NCBI GenBank assembly: GCA_947630845.1
Contig: CANRJB010000014.1
Coordinates: forward strand, 1 to 64,000
Origin: an uncultured Clostridia bacterium
Lineage (GTDB): Bacteria > Bacillota > Clostridia > Oscillospirales > Ruminococcaceae
Direction: 5' to 3'
DNA: 64,000 nt
The translations under genes were made by a program, and so were the position numbers. The first letter of the stretch is position 1, and every line of letters starts with the position of its first letter. This document shows, piece by piece, positions 1-8,562 of the stretch. Under the pieces are notes generated by a model, which was not told where the DNA came from, ran no database searches, and worked only from the letters and a program-made list of their open reading frames with translations.

Positions 1-293
1 CTCTGTTTCTGTTTGCGAGGTTTGTTCCTGAGCTTCTGCGCCTGTTGCTGCATTTGCTCACGGGTAAACTCGCCACGCTTTTTGCCCTGCCCCTTGCCGA
101 GATATTCTGAAAATGCTCTCTTAAAATCCTCTGTTTTCGCAGCGGAAAAGAAAACATGATATGTCGGCGGATCATTTTTATCTTTTTTAAGAGCAAAATC
201 AACATCATATTTTCGTGCTATTTTCAGAAAATCCCCGATATTTCGGTCTGAAACGGCTATACTGTCAAGTTTTGAAACAAATCTTTTCTGCAA
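1..293 (-). pseudogene. DUF3801/PcfB-like conjugation protein, 5'-truncated and cut by the window edge
   Basis: Reading the minus strand from about 293 gives one open frame running off the left edge. It contains FLKIARKYDVDFALKKDK, then YHVFFSAAKTEDFKRAFSEY, then a Lys/Gln-rich tail. This order matches the central and C-terminal part of DUF3801 (PcfB-like) proteins encoded in integrative conjugative elements, where they sit beside the relaxase and coupling protein. The usual N-terminal part is missing: a TAA stop lies in frame at 294-296 just before the first plausible codon (TTG), and no ribosome binding site is visible. I therefore read it as the broken end of a transferred element. Family assignment is from memory of the family pattern and moderately sure. 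Confidence 0.5.
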
Positions 294-339
294 TTATTTA
301 TAGATCGCGCATACTTTTTCCTAACTCACTCAAAAGCTG

Positions 340-368
340 TTGACTTTTTGAATAAGCTGGTGTATAAT
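340..368 (+). promoter_or_regulatory. SigA-type promoter of the CPBP protease gene
   Basis: TTGACT at 340-345 and TATAAT at 363-368 are separated by 17 bp. Transcription would start near 375, downstream of a TTG at 348 that would otherwise extend the gene, so the promoter helps decide the start at 429. Confidence 0.8.
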
Positions 369-428
369 ATTGATGTAGTGAAGATATTATTATCTTCGTA
401 TAAATCAGAAATTGAGGAGAAGGTATCT

Positions 429-1094
429 ATGGTCAAGAAAAATGAATGGCTTTATTTAATAGTAGGTTTTTTAGGTGCTATGTTGGGCTTGCTTGGTGTC
501 GTATTGTTCAATCAGTTTGTACTTATGTCCTTACCTTTAGGATTAAGAATGGTGAGCATGATATTTGTTTATTGGTTGATCGCACTGGTTCCTGCAATTA
601 TAATGGTTGTTAATAAAGATAAGTTGGCGGATTATGGATTCAGCAGGGGAAAAATAATGCTTCAAATTATTGTAGGTGTTATAATAGGTGTTGCAATGTC
701 ATTGATATTCACACTAATACCACATCTATTGGGATTTGGTGAATATGTAGATAGCGAAAAAAGATATGAATACTTGTGGCAATTCATTTATGAATTCTTT
801 TATTGTATATTTGCAGTTGGTTTTGTTGAAGAATTTGTATTTCGAGGATTCGTTTATGGAAAAATCAAAAACATTGGTCAAAAAGATATGATAGCCATTA
901 TCGGATCATCTGTTCTTTTTGGAGTATTCCATTTATTTAGCGGCAATATTATTCAAATGCTAATGACGGTGTGTTTAGGTGTGTTTTTCTGCTTTTGCAG
1001 ATTAAAAGTAAAATATTGCTCTATCTTATCCTTGATAATAGCGCATGGAGTATATGATGCCTTGATAACTGTTTTGTCGTCTATTTTACCATAG
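429..1094 (+). CDS. CPBP family intramembrane metalloprotease
   Basis: A 221-residue polytopic membrane protein. The Abi/CPBP signature is present: EEFVFR with Glu134, Glu135 and Arg139, a second motif FGVFH ending in His168, and a late HGVYD. These are the residues that bind metal and form the active site in the CaaX-protease/bacteriocin-processing (CPBP) family; the proteins cleave membrane peptides or give bacteriocin self-immunity. The ATG at 429 was chosen because GAGGAGAAGG sits just upstream (414-423) and the promoter lies at 340-368. The gene is alone, AT-rich compared with the DNA to its right, and next to a conjugation-gene fragment, so horizontal transfer is likely. The substrate is unknown. 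Confidence 0.85.
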   Translation: MVKKNEWLYLIVGFLGAMLGLLGVVLFNQFVLMSLPLGLRMVSMIFVYWLIALVPAIIMVVNKDKLADYGFSRGKIMLQIIVGVIIGVAMSLIFTLIPHLLGFGEYVDSEKRYEYLWQFIYEFFYCIFAVGFVEEFVFRGFVYGKIKNIGQKDMIAIIGSSVLFGVFHLFSGNIIQMLMTVCLGVFFCFCRLKVKYCSILSLIIAHGVYDALITVLSSILP

Positions 1095-1171
1095 TAATGA
1101 TGCATAGATTTTCAATAGGCAAATTCAGATTTATAAGGGGGAGCAACTACTCAGAACCTCATATTCACGGC

Positions 1172-1197
1172 AGACGGTATCTTCGACCGTCTTTTTT
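1172..1197 (+). terminator. Intrinsic terminator after the CPBP gene
   Basis: Stem AGACGGT / ACCGTCT with a short loop is followed by a run of T. It ends the CPBP transcript. Confidence 0.7.
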
Positions 1198-1227
1198 CTT
1201 CTCTGTTTGTCCATTTTCATTCGCATC

Positions 1228-1509
1228 TCATTCGTAGTCGAACAACATATTGGCGATGTACAACTTATTGGCAGCATAAACGCTACCATAAGGTTTCTGC
1301 ACTTTGTGAAGAAACTTTCTGCTGTTCAGCTCTCTGACCGCATCGTCTATCTCTTCCTGTGTGAAGTGAGATAGCTTAACGCAATGACGGAGTTCCTCGG
1401 CTGTTGAGTAGTCCATCTCAGGGCAGTTAAGCATGACGGTCAGCAATTCCTCGCTGGCATCTGCCCGAAAGCCGTAATTGAGCAGACTGATCGATGTAGG
1501 GTTTGGCAT
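1228..1509 (-). CDS. Small hypothetical protein, possible winged-helix fold
   Basis: I do not recognise this 93-residue protein. The start at 1509 (MPNPTSISLL) is preceded by a strong AAGGAGG; an open frame continues upstream but without its own ribosome site. The pattern of short helices, TAEELRHCVKLSHFTQEEI followed by a basic segment and an aromatic end (MLFDYE), resembles a small winged-helix or accessory regulator, but no motif proves this. It lies between the conjugation fragment and the repeat-rich stretch at 1690-1995, so it is probably part of the mobile-element remnant. Confidence 0.6.
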   Translation of the reverse strand: MPNPTSISLLNYGFRADASEELLTVMLNCPEMDYSTAEELRHCVKLSHFTQEEIDDAVRELNSRKFLHKVQKPYGSVYAANKLYIANMLFDYE

Positions 1510-1692
1510 AGAAAGACCTCCTTGACATAGTTCATCTGAAATAAAAAAGCTCCTCATCGACCTGTTTGCATACAGGCTCAGTGAGAAGCGTTGTGCAGTA
1601 TTCAATTTTAGGCATAAAAATAGCGGACAGCGCTTCACTTCTATGAAACACCATCCGCTTTGTCCATTATTCAGTTTTCTTTGTCAACAGGC

Positions 1693-1993
1693 TTCTACCG
1701 TTTTAAGGGCGTTTTCGGTATCTACCAAGTTTCTACCAAAATTCTCCAAAATGCTTGTATTTTCAGAACAGCGCTGTTACGCTGTTTTTGAGCTTTCTAC
1801 CACCCAAAAGCTCCGTAGAATCGGAATTTTTGTGTGACTCAGTGTGACTCGGTGGTACTCAGTGTGAAATTGGTTTGGTTACATACATATAATATCGAAA
1901 AAAATTTGATGAGAAAAAGAGAACGAAAGTTGAACGATTTTGGTAGAAAAATCGGTAGAAAAAAATCGGATTTCGATACTATATTCATCTACC
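1693..1993. repeat. Cluster of TTTCTACC / GGTAGAAA octamers and ACTCAGTGTGA repeats
   Basis: Copies of (T/A)TCTACC lie at 1693-1699, 1720-1726, 1730-1737, 1794-1801 and 1987-1993, with GGTAGAAA (the reverse complement) at 1942-1949 and 1954-1961. Between them GTGTGACTC occurs at 1832-1840 and 1842-1850, and ACTCAGTGTGA at 1837-1847 and 1857-1867. The stretch 1510-2063 has no convincing gene. The layout, several short arm-type sites in both orientations around a core of other repeats at the border between mobile and core genes, looks like an integrase attachment region. That role is inference; no integrase gene is in the window. Confidence 0.45.
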
Positions 1994-2063
1994 GAAAATG
2001 CTGAAAAAAATCTTGATTATGGTATTTGAACGAAATAAAAACAAATTTGTTCATATAATGTCA

Positions 2064-2092
2064 TTGACTTCATCCGGATTTTATGGTATAAT
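2064..2092 (+). promoter_or_regulatory. SigA-type promoter of the MBL nuclease operon
   Basis: TTGACT (2064-2069) and TATAAT (2087-2092) with 17 bp between. Start of transcription near 2099 falls inside or just before the AGGAGG at 2101-2106, so the leader is only about 15 nt. Confidence 0.8.
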
Positions 2093-2113
2093 ATTGGAAA
2101 AGGAGGAATTCCT

Positions 2114-3709
2114 ATGAAAATGCAGTTTATCGGCGCAGCTCATGAAGTTACCGGGAGCTGTACCTATCTTGAGATTGGCAATACAAAGCTGCTTGTTGAT
2201 TTTGGCATGGAACAAGGGAGAGATGTCTATGAGAATGCCCGTATTCCCTGTGCGCCGGGAGAGATCGATTATGTACTCCTGACCCATGCGCATATCGACC
2301 ATTCCGGCTTGCTGCCGCTGCTGTATGCCGGAGGCTTTTCCGGGGAGATCCATACCACACAGGGGACGGCATCGCTTTGCAGCATTATGCTCCGTGACAG
2401 TGCCCACATTCAGGAATTTGAAGCTCAATGGCGCAGCCGCAAGGCACAGCGTAAAGGCGAAGAACCCTATGTTCCTCTGTATACCATGCAGGATGCCATC
2501 GGTTCAATTGAAATGCTCCGGCAGCACAGGTATGATGAACGCTTCGCATTATGTGAAGGTGTGGACGTGCGGTTCATTGATGCCGGTCATCTGCTTGGGT
2601 CGGCAAGCATCGAAATATGGGCGACAGAGGGTAAGGAGACACGGAAAATTGTCTTTTCCGGTGATATTGGCAATATTAACCAACCTCTCATCCGTGATCC
2701 GCAGTTCATCAAGGATGCGGACTATGTGGTGATGGAATCCACTTACGGTAACCGTCACCATGAGCGACCAAAAGACTATGCATCTGCCCTTGCACAGGTG
2801 ATCCAGATGACTTTTGACAGAGGGGGAAGTGTCATCATCCCGTCCTTTGCCGTCGGCAGAACACAGGAGTTGCTGTACTTCCTGCGTCAGATCAAGGAAC
2901 AAGGCATGGTGCGTGACCACGACGGCTTTCCGGTCTACATGGACAGCCCGCTTGCCATCGAAGCAACGAGCATCTTTGTCCGGAACCAGAATAGCTGCTA
3001 TGATGAAGAGGCACTTAGCTTTGTGAAGGCAGGTATCAACCCCATTGCCTTCCCCGACCTTCAGCTCATCACCACGCCGGAGGAATCCCGGAGCATCAAT
3101 TTTGACAAACGCTGCAAGGTCATCATTTCGGCTTCGGGCATGTGCGAAGCCGGACGCATCAAGCATCACCTCAAGCACAATCTCTGGCAGCCGCAGAATA
3201 CCATCCTGTTTGTCGGCTATCAGGCATACGGCACACTCGGGCGTTCACTCGTGGAGGGGGCAACATCGGTCAAGCTGTTCGGTGAGACTGTGCATGTTGC
3301 TGCCCAGATCAAGGAGCTGCCCGGCATCAGCGGTCATGCTGATGTGGATGGGCTGACGGCATGGATCGCAGCCATCCGTGATGTGAAGCGTGTATTTGTC
3401 AATCATGGCGAAAGCGAAGCGGCAGATGCCTTCACAGATCATTTGCGCAATGATCTGGGGCTGAATGCCTATGCCCCATACAGCGGCACGGAATTTGACC
3501 CCATCGCTGATGAGATCACACTCGAAGCCGTCCCGAAACCCATCGCCAGAAAATCTGGCAGCAGCAAGGCAAATACTGTCTACCAGCGTCTGCTTGCTGC
3601 ATCTGACCGTTTGACAAAACTCATACGTCTGAGTGAGGGCAGGACAAATAAAGATCTTGCCAAGCTCACTGACCAGATCACAGAGCTTTGCAATAAATTT
3701 GAGAAATAG
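2114..3709 (+). CDS. MBL-fold beta-CASP ribonuclease (YSH1/COG1236 type)
   Basis: A 531-residue metallo-beta-lactamase-fold protein. THAHIDH gives the metal ligands His58, His60, Asp62 and His63; GHLLGSA and FSGDIG supply further ligands; SFAVGRTQELL starts the beta-CASP insert; SASGMCEAGRIKHH and GHADVDGL form the C-terminal RMMBL part. Enzymes of this group (COG1236, related to RNase J and eukaryotic CPSF73) act on RNA ends. Start ATG 2114 has AGGAGG eight bases upstream. It is first in an operon with an AIM24 protein (12 bp gap) and an amidohydrolase (14 bp gap). Exact RNA target unknown; it could also be called an MBL-fold exonuclease. Confidence 0.9.
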   Translation: MKMQFIGAAHEVTGSCTYLEIGNTKLLVDFGMEQGRDVYENARIPCAPGEIDYVLLTHAHIDHSGLLPLLYAGGFSGEIHTTQGTASLCSIMLRDSAHIQEFEAQWRSRKAQRKGEEPYVPLYTMQDAIGSIEMLRQHRYDERFALCEGVDVRFIDAGHLLGSASIEIWATEGKETRKIVFSGDIGNINQPLIRDPQFIKDADYVVMESTYGNRHHERPKDYASALAQVIQMTFDRGGSVIIPSFAVGRTQELLYFLRQIKEQGMVRDHDGFPVYMDSPLAIEATSIFVRNQNSCYDEEALSFVKAGINPIAFPDLQLITTPEESRSINFDKRCKVIISASGMCEAGRIKHHLKHNLWQPQNTILFVGYQAYGTLGRSLVEGATSVKLFGETVHVAAQIKELPGISGHADVDGLTAWIAAIRDVKRVFVNHGESEAADAFTDHLRNDLGLNAYAPYSGTEFDPIADEITLEAVPKPIARKSGSSKANTVYQRLLAASDRLTKLIRLSEGRTNKDLAKLTDQITELCNKFEK

Positions 3710-3721
3710 GAGAAATGTAAG

Positions 3722-4399
3722 ATGAAGTATGAAATTCAAGGGAAACCATGCCCGGCAGCGATCTGTACCCTCGAAGCAGGAGAGAGTGTAATCTGTCAGA
3801 AGGGTGCTATGTCATGGATGACACCGAATATGTCCATGCAGACTAAGGGTGGCGGCATCGGTAAGATGTTCAGCCGTGCAATTTCGGGAGAATCTATGTT
3901 CCAGAATATCTACACCGCACAGGGCGGACAGGGACAGATTGCTTTTGCCTCATCTGTTCCGGGCGAGATCATGCCTGTGGAGCTATCCCCTAACAAAACG
4001 ATCGTTGCCCAGAAATCCGCTTTTTTAGCATCGAGCGAATCTGTCAGCTATGAGCTGTTTTTCCAGAAAAAACTCGGCGCAGGTTTCTTTGGCGGTGAGG
4101 GCTTTATCATGCAGAAATTCAGCGGCAACGGTATTCTTCTGCTTGAGATCGACGGCAACCTGATCACATATGACCTCGAACAGGGACAATCTATGCTGCT
4201 TGACACAGGGCATCTTGCCGCAATGGAGGCAACATGTTCCGTGGACATTGAGACTGTAAAGGGCGTTGGTAATGCCCTGCTCGGCGGCGAAGGATTCTTC
4301 AATACCAAGGTAACAGGTCCCGGACGCATCTGGATCCAGACCATGCCGATCTATACATTGGCATCTGCCATCTCACGTTTTATCCCCCATTCCAACTAA
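3722..4399 (+). CDS. AIM24 / TIGR00266 family protein
   Basis: A 225-residue protein with the TIGR00266/AIM24 pattern: an early GAMSWMTPN, a Gly-rich GGGIGKMFSR followed by GESMFQN, GEGFIMQKFSGNG in the middle, and GEGFFNTKVTGPG near the end. The fold is a TRAP-like beta-sandwich; the biochemical role of bacterial members is not established. No signal peptide is visible. AGGAGAAATG lies just before the start, and the gene is co-transcribed with the upstream nuclease. Confidence 0.85.
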   Translation: MKYEIQGKPCPAAICTLEAGESVICQKGAMSWMTPNMSMQTKGGGIGKMFSRAISGESMFQNIYTAQGGQGQIAFASSVPGEIMPVELSPNKTIVAQKSAFLASSESVSYELFFQKKLGAGFFGGEGFIMQKFSGNGILLLEIDGNLITYDLEQGQSMLLDTGHLAAMEATCSVDIETVKGVGNALLGGEGFFNTKVTGPGRIWIQTMPIYTLASAISRFIPHSN

Positions 4400-4413
4400 A
4401 GGGGGACGGATCA

Positions 4414-5616
4414 ATGATGAAGGAATTACTCAGCGAAGCACAGCAGCTCCAGCCGGAGCTTGTGTCTGTCCGCCGCACCATCCATCAGCACCCGGAAACG
4501 GGATTTGATGTGGTGCAGACCAAGGCGATCGTTAAGAAAAAACTAACGGAAATGGGCTATATTCCACAGGATATGGGAAAGGCTGGGCTTGTGGCAGAGA
4601 TTGGAACACCCGGTAAGACCATTCTGCTGCGTGCGGATATGGATGCCCTGAATATGCAGGAACAGGCAGAGGTGGACTATTGCAGTCAGATTCCGGGTAA
4701 GATGCATGGCTGCGGTCACGATATGCATACTGCCATGCTGCTCGGTGCAGCAAAGCTTCTCAAGGCTCATGAACAGGAGCTGAAAGGTACTGTCCGTCTT
4801 GAATTTCAGCCTGCGGAGGAGATCTTCCAGGGTTCGCCTGATATGATCGCAGCAGGTGTGCTAAATCATGTCGATGCAGCAATGATGATCCACGTCACAG
4901 CCGGCATGCCCCTGCCATCGGGGACATTTCTGGTGGCAGGAGGCGGCATTTCCTCCACATCCTGCGAACAGTATCACATCACCGTAAAAGGAAAAGGCGG
5001 TCACGGTTCTACGCCGCATGAAGCCATTGACCCCATCACAGCAGCAGCACACATCCATATTGCCCTTCAGGAAATCAATGCCCGGGAGCTTGAAGGCAAT
5101 CAGTTCGGTATCTTCACGACCGGACGGTTCGAGGCTGGAAAGGCATCAAATGTCATTCCTGATACTGCCGAAATGTGGGGTACGATCCGCACCACAGATG
5201 CCGACAATGCCGTCGGGAAGCTCATCCGAACCCGTATGGAGGAGATCAGCAAAGGTACGGCAGCAGCATTCCGGTGTACGGCAGAGGTGGAATTTTATGA
5301 CTATTGCCCATGTATGGTGATTGATCCGACACTGTCGGCAGATGTACTGCGTTACATGCAGGCACTGTTCGGAGAACGGGCAATGGATCTGTCAGTCGTA
5401 TCCGGCGGCAAGGCTGGCGGCGGTAGTGAGGACTTTGCGTTTGTAAGTCATCATGTGCCGACGGTGAGCATGTTCCTGTCAGCCGGAAGTACTTTGGACG
5501 GCTACATGTTCGGTCAGCATCATCCGAAGGTACGGTTTGATGATTCCGTTCTGTACTGCGGCAGTGCAGCCTTTGCATACAATGCGATACAGTGGCTTGC
5601 AGAACATTCTGCCTGA
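4414..5616 (+). CDS. M20 family amidohydrolase (hippurate hydrolase-like)
   Basis: A 400-residue M20D peptidase/amidohydrolase. Visible motifs are the start HQHPETGFD, metal-binding LLRADMDAL and GCGHDMHTAMLLGA, catalytic EE in FQPAEEIFQG, dimerisation-domain KGKGGHGSTPHEAIDP, and a C-terminal HHPKVRFDD with a metal His. The family removes N-acyl groups from amino acids or acts on small peptides; the substrate cannot be read from sequence. It is the last gene of the operon and ends before an inverted repeat that also terminates the opposing ABC permease gene. Two ATG codons are adjacent at 4414; AAGGGGGA lies upstream. Confidence 0.9.
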   Translation: MMKELLSEAQQLQPELVSVRRTIHQHPETGFDVVQTKAIVKKKLTEMGYIPQDMGKAGLVAEIGTPGKTILLRADMDALNMQEQAEVDYCSQIPGKMHGCGHDMHTAMLLGAAKLLKAHEQELKGTVRLEFQPAEEIFQGSPDMIAAGVLNHVDAAMMIHVTAGMPLPSGTFLVAGGGISSTSCEQYHITVKGKGGHGSTPHEAIDPITAAAHIHIALQEINARELEGNQFGIFTTGRFEAGKASNVIPDTAEMWGTIRTTDADNAVGKLIRTRMEEISKGTAAAFRCTAEVEFYDYCPCMVIDPTLSADVLRYMQALFGERAMDLSVVSGGKAGGGSEDFAFVSHHVPTVSMFLSAGSTLDGYMFGQHHPKVRFDDSVLYCGSAAFAYNAIQWLAEHSA

Positions 5617-5658
5617 TACAAATTATCATCCTACTTCGATGGATGCACTCTGATAAAG

Positions 5659-5694
5659 CAAGAACGGCTATGAGAAGACTCACAGCCGTTCTTG
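5659..5694. terminator. Bidirectional terminator between convergent operons
   Basis: Perfect 11-bp inverted repeat CAAGAACGGCT (5659-5669) / AGCCGTTCTTG (5684-5694), followed by TTTATTT on the plus strand and preceded by AT-rich sequence. It lies between the convergent amidohydrolase and permease genes. Confidence 0.7.
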
Positions 5695-5695
5695 T

Positions 5696-7723
5696 TTATT
5701 TCTGCTCCCTGATCATCGACTTGCTGCAAAGATAGGTCACAAGGAAATATCCGCCGTAGATCAGCAGAATCAGAAGCCCCACTGTCAGCATGGACTGTCC
5801 GATGCCGCTTGTTCCAAACATCTCCAGAAAAATCATCGCAAACTTCATCCCAAAGTATGAATGCAGTGCCGCCAACAACATCGGCAGCAGAAAGAAGATG
5901 CCTGTCTGACAAAACAACGATCTGGAAATATCCCGTTCCTCCACGCCAATTTTCCGAAGCATTTCGTAATGACGGATGCTGTCTGCTGTTTCGGAAAGCT
6001 GTTTGAGCGCAAGAATTGCTCCGCATGCGACAAGAAACACCAGTCCGATATACAATCCGATAAAAGCCACAATTGCGCCCAAGCCGATCGAAGCATTCGC
6101 CATGTCCTGCCGGGAATTGATGCTAATATGATTCAGCTCCTCGCTGAAAGCAGTATAATCGGCAAGAAACTGCTTTTCCGATTTTATTTTTTCCTGCTTG
6201 TTTCCGTCCGGATAATTTCCGAATACATATTCGGTCTGTGGCATCTGTCCTTCTACCACGCTGTCTGGTACAATAAAAATACCCACATTCAATGGCTGTA
6301 CCGAAAGCTCAACAAAGCCATCCCGACACTCCGGATATTTGCTGTGCAGCTCATGCCCGAATATCGTCATTTTGGTATCATATGCCAGACGCATATCACG
6401 CACCTTCATCATGGAATCAAAATTGCCAATGATCACATATTCCCCTTCATCAAGCTCGATCTGCTCTCTGCCGTAAAGCTGCATGAGAGCATTGTACTCA
6501 CTCACCGGAAAAACATCTTCCAGCGTACTATAATCCAAGAATAGGTATTTGTCCATTACTTCATCCAGTGATCCGCTTTCCGCAAAGAAATCACCGAATG
6601 TAAAATCCTCTGAACGATAACAGTGTAATTTCGTATAATCCGCAAATGCAGCTGGAATATCCCAACCCCTTGCTCTTGCGTCCTCGATCAGTCCTGTTCC
6701 ATTCCGGTTTTCTGCTTCATCCACCCGATAATAGGTGAGTTCCACATCCACCGGACACATGTCATCAAGATTCTTGTTCAGCGAGTTGCGGATGGAAAAA
6801 CAACCCAGCAGAGCGCAGATCGTCACAAACAGCATCAGACAGATGACAGTCATAGAAAACACCATCGTATTGATGCGGCTGCCGATCTGCCGGATGGTGA
6901 AGACGTTGAGCTTGTGGAAATATAACGCCTTGATGCCCGAAACAATGCGCATCAACAGCCCCGACACCGACCAGAACAGCACAAACGTTGATACTGCTCC
7001 CAGTGCGGTCATTCCTACAAATTTTTCCTGCGTGAGTTCTGATTGGCTGTAGCAGACCTGATAGTACGCATAGCCAAGACCGAAAGCAGCCAGAAAAAAC
7101 AACAGCGTGCAGAACAGCATGTTTTTCAGATGCAGCTTTTCCGTTTTTTTCTCCGACTGTAAAAGATCAATGAGCTTGCACTTTCCGATCATGAAACCAT
7201 TACATATCATCACGACCAGATACATGATCCCGAAATTGAGTATGGTCTTTCCGATGGCTTCTGTGGAGATGATGAAATGATAGCTCGTCATGTCCGCTTC
7301 AAACAGATTTACCACCAGCGCACTCATGAGCTGTGACAGCCCGATGCCGGCAACCAATCCGGCAGCCAGTGAACCAATACCGATAAACAGCGTCTCAAAA
7401 AAGAGAAGAACGGAAATTTTTCCCTTGCTCATGCCAAGCAGAAGATAGAGTGCAAATTCCCTGTTCCTGCGTTTCATCAGAAAACGACTTGCATACACGA
7501 TCAGCAGCCCCAATACAAAGGCAACGAATACGCTGACACTACTCATTGACGTTTCCAATAGCTTTGTTATGCTGCGATCCTCGATGACGACCATTGCAGT
7601 CTGGGTATTGACGGCATTGAACACATAGAAGATAGACACGCCGATGAGGAGTGTAAAGAAATAGATGGCATAATCCCGGATACACCGCCGGAGATTGCGC
7701 AGGGAGAGCCGGAACAGCATCAT
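5696..7723 (-). CDS. BceB-type ABC transporter permease (FtsX-like)
   Basis: A 675-residue permease with the layout of BceB/FtsX-like peptide transporters: one N-terminal membrane segment, three more, further pairs, then a large extracellular domain of roughly 200 residues (about 310-520) and final segments. MSKGKISVLLFFETLFIGIG is a typical coupling region, and ENRNGTG-like polar sequence lies in the outer domain. In this family the outer domain recognises lipid-II-binding antimicrobial peptides and signals to the intramembrane-sensing kinase. The gene overlaps the ATPase gene by 4 bp, so the two are translated together. Confidence 0.9.
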   Translation of the reverse strand: MMLFRLSLRNLRRCIRDYAIYFFTLLIGVSIFYVFNAVNTQTAMVVIEDRSITKLLETSMSSVSVFVAFVLGLLIVYASRFLMKRRNREFALYLLLGMSKGKISVLLFFETLFIGIGSLAAGLVAGIGLSQLMSALVVNLFEADMTSYHFIISTEAIGKTILNFGIMYLVVMICNGFMIGKCKLIDLLQSEKKTEKLHLKNMLFCTLLFFLAAFGLGYAYYQVCYSQSELTQEKFVGMTALGAVSTFVLFWSVSGLLMRIVSGIKALYFHKLNVFTIRQIGSRINTMVFSMTVICLMLFVTICALLGCFSIRNSLNKNLDDMCPVDVELTYYRVDEAENRNGTGLIEDARARGWDIPAAFADYTKLHCYRSEDFTFGDFFAESGSLDEVMDKYLFLDYSTLEDVFPVSEYNALMQLYGREQIELDEGEYVIIGNFDSMMKVRDMRLAYDTKMTIFGHELHSKYPECRDGFVELSVQPLNVGIFIVPDSVVEGQMPQTEYVFGNYPDGNKQEKIKSEKQFLADYTAFSEELNHISINSRQDMANASIGLGAIVAFIGLYIGLVFLVACGAILALKQLSETADSIRHYEMLRKIGVEERDISRSLFCQTGIFFLLPMLLAALHSYFGMKFAMIFLEMFGTSGIGQSMLTVGLLILLIYGGYFLVTYLCSKSMIREQK

Positions 7724-8466
7724 TCCCCACCTCCCAGAAGCGTCACCACATCAATGATCTTGTCAAAGAATTGTTTCCGGGTATCTGTCCCACGGGTAAT
7801 CTGATTGAAGAGTCTGCCGTCCTTGATAAAGAGAACCCGTCCAGCATAGCTTGCAGTGAAGGAATCGTGTGTCACCATCATGATGGTGGCATTGTGTTCG
7901 ATGTTGAGATAGCGGAAACGTTCAAGGAGCAGACGTGCAGATTTGGAATCAAGCGCACCTGTCGGCTCATCCGCAAGAATGATTCGTGGACTGGTGACTA
8001 TGGCACGGGCAGATGCAACACGCTGTTTCTGACCGCCGGACATCTGGTAGGGGTACTTGTGCAGGACATCGGTGATGCCGAGTTGTTTGGCGACGGTGTT
8101 CACGGATTCATCAATATTTTTTGCATTCTGAATGGAAAGCGCAAGAGAGATATTCTCGTATGCTGTGAGAGTATCGAGCAGGTTGAAATCCTGAAAGATG
8201 AAACCAAGCTTCTCCCGGCGGAAACGGTTCAATGCCTTGCCCCTGAGCAGGGTGATGTCGGTGTTTTCAAGAAAGATATGCCCTGCTGTTACCCGGTCAA
8301 TGGTGGAGATGCAGTTGAGCAGCGTGGTCTTGCCGCTGCCGGATGCACCCATGATGGCAACAAATTCCCCCTCCTCTACCGTGAAGGACAGGTCATCGAG
8401 TGCCTTTGTCAGACTGGACTTGCTGCCGTAGTATTTTTCGATCTGTTGGATTCTGAGCAGTTCCAT
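7720..8466 (-). CDS. BceA-type ABC transporter ATP-binding protein
   Basis: A 248-residue ATPase. Walker A is GASGSGKTT, the signature is MSGGQKQRVASARA, and Walker B is IILADEPTGALD followed by an H-loop in MMVTHDSF. This is the MacB/BceA class that drives the FtsX-like permease encoded next (4-bp overlap). GGAGGTTTCTAAA precedes the ATG. A 96-bp gap separates it from the upstream kinase gene and holds a candidate regulator-binding site. Together the pair should free cell-wall lipid targets from peptide antibiotics such as bacitracin; the actual drug is not predictable. Confidence 0.92.
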   Translation of the reverse strand: MELLRIQQIEKYYGSKSSLTKALDDLSFTVEEGEFVAIMGASGSGKTTLLNCISTIDRVTAGHIFLENTDITLLRGKALNRFRREKLGFIFQDFNLLDTLTAYENISLALSIQNAKNIDESVNTVAKQLGITDVLHKYPYQMSGGQKQRVASARAIVTSPRIILADEPTGALDSKSARLLLERFRYLNIEHNATIMMVTHDSFTASYAGRVLFIKDGRLFNQITRGTDTRKQFFDKIIDVVTLLGGGE

Positions 8467-8535
8467 TTTAGAAACCTCCTTATGCAGTATGATTCTATCT
8501 TATCACAACAGATCAGGTTTGTCGTGCGTTTTATC

Positions 8536-8550
8536 TTACAGAACATTACA
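8536..8550 (-). promoter_or_regulatory. Candidate response-regulator site before the ABC genes
   Basis: On the minus strand TGTAA occurs twice with a 10-bp period (complement TTACA at 8536-8540 and 8546-8550). OmpR-family regulators bind direct repeats of about one helical turn, and BceR-like sites contain TGTAA half-sites. The repeats lie in the 96-bp space between kinase and ATPase genes, where autoregulated transporter promoters usually sit. No clear -35/-10 pair was found, so this is a tentative call. Confidence 0.4.
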
Positions 8551-8562
8551 AAATTGAAACTT

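Noticed and set aside
1643-1837. 64-codon frame within the TTTCTACC repeat cluster
   Set aside because: No ribosome site and composition driven by the repeats.
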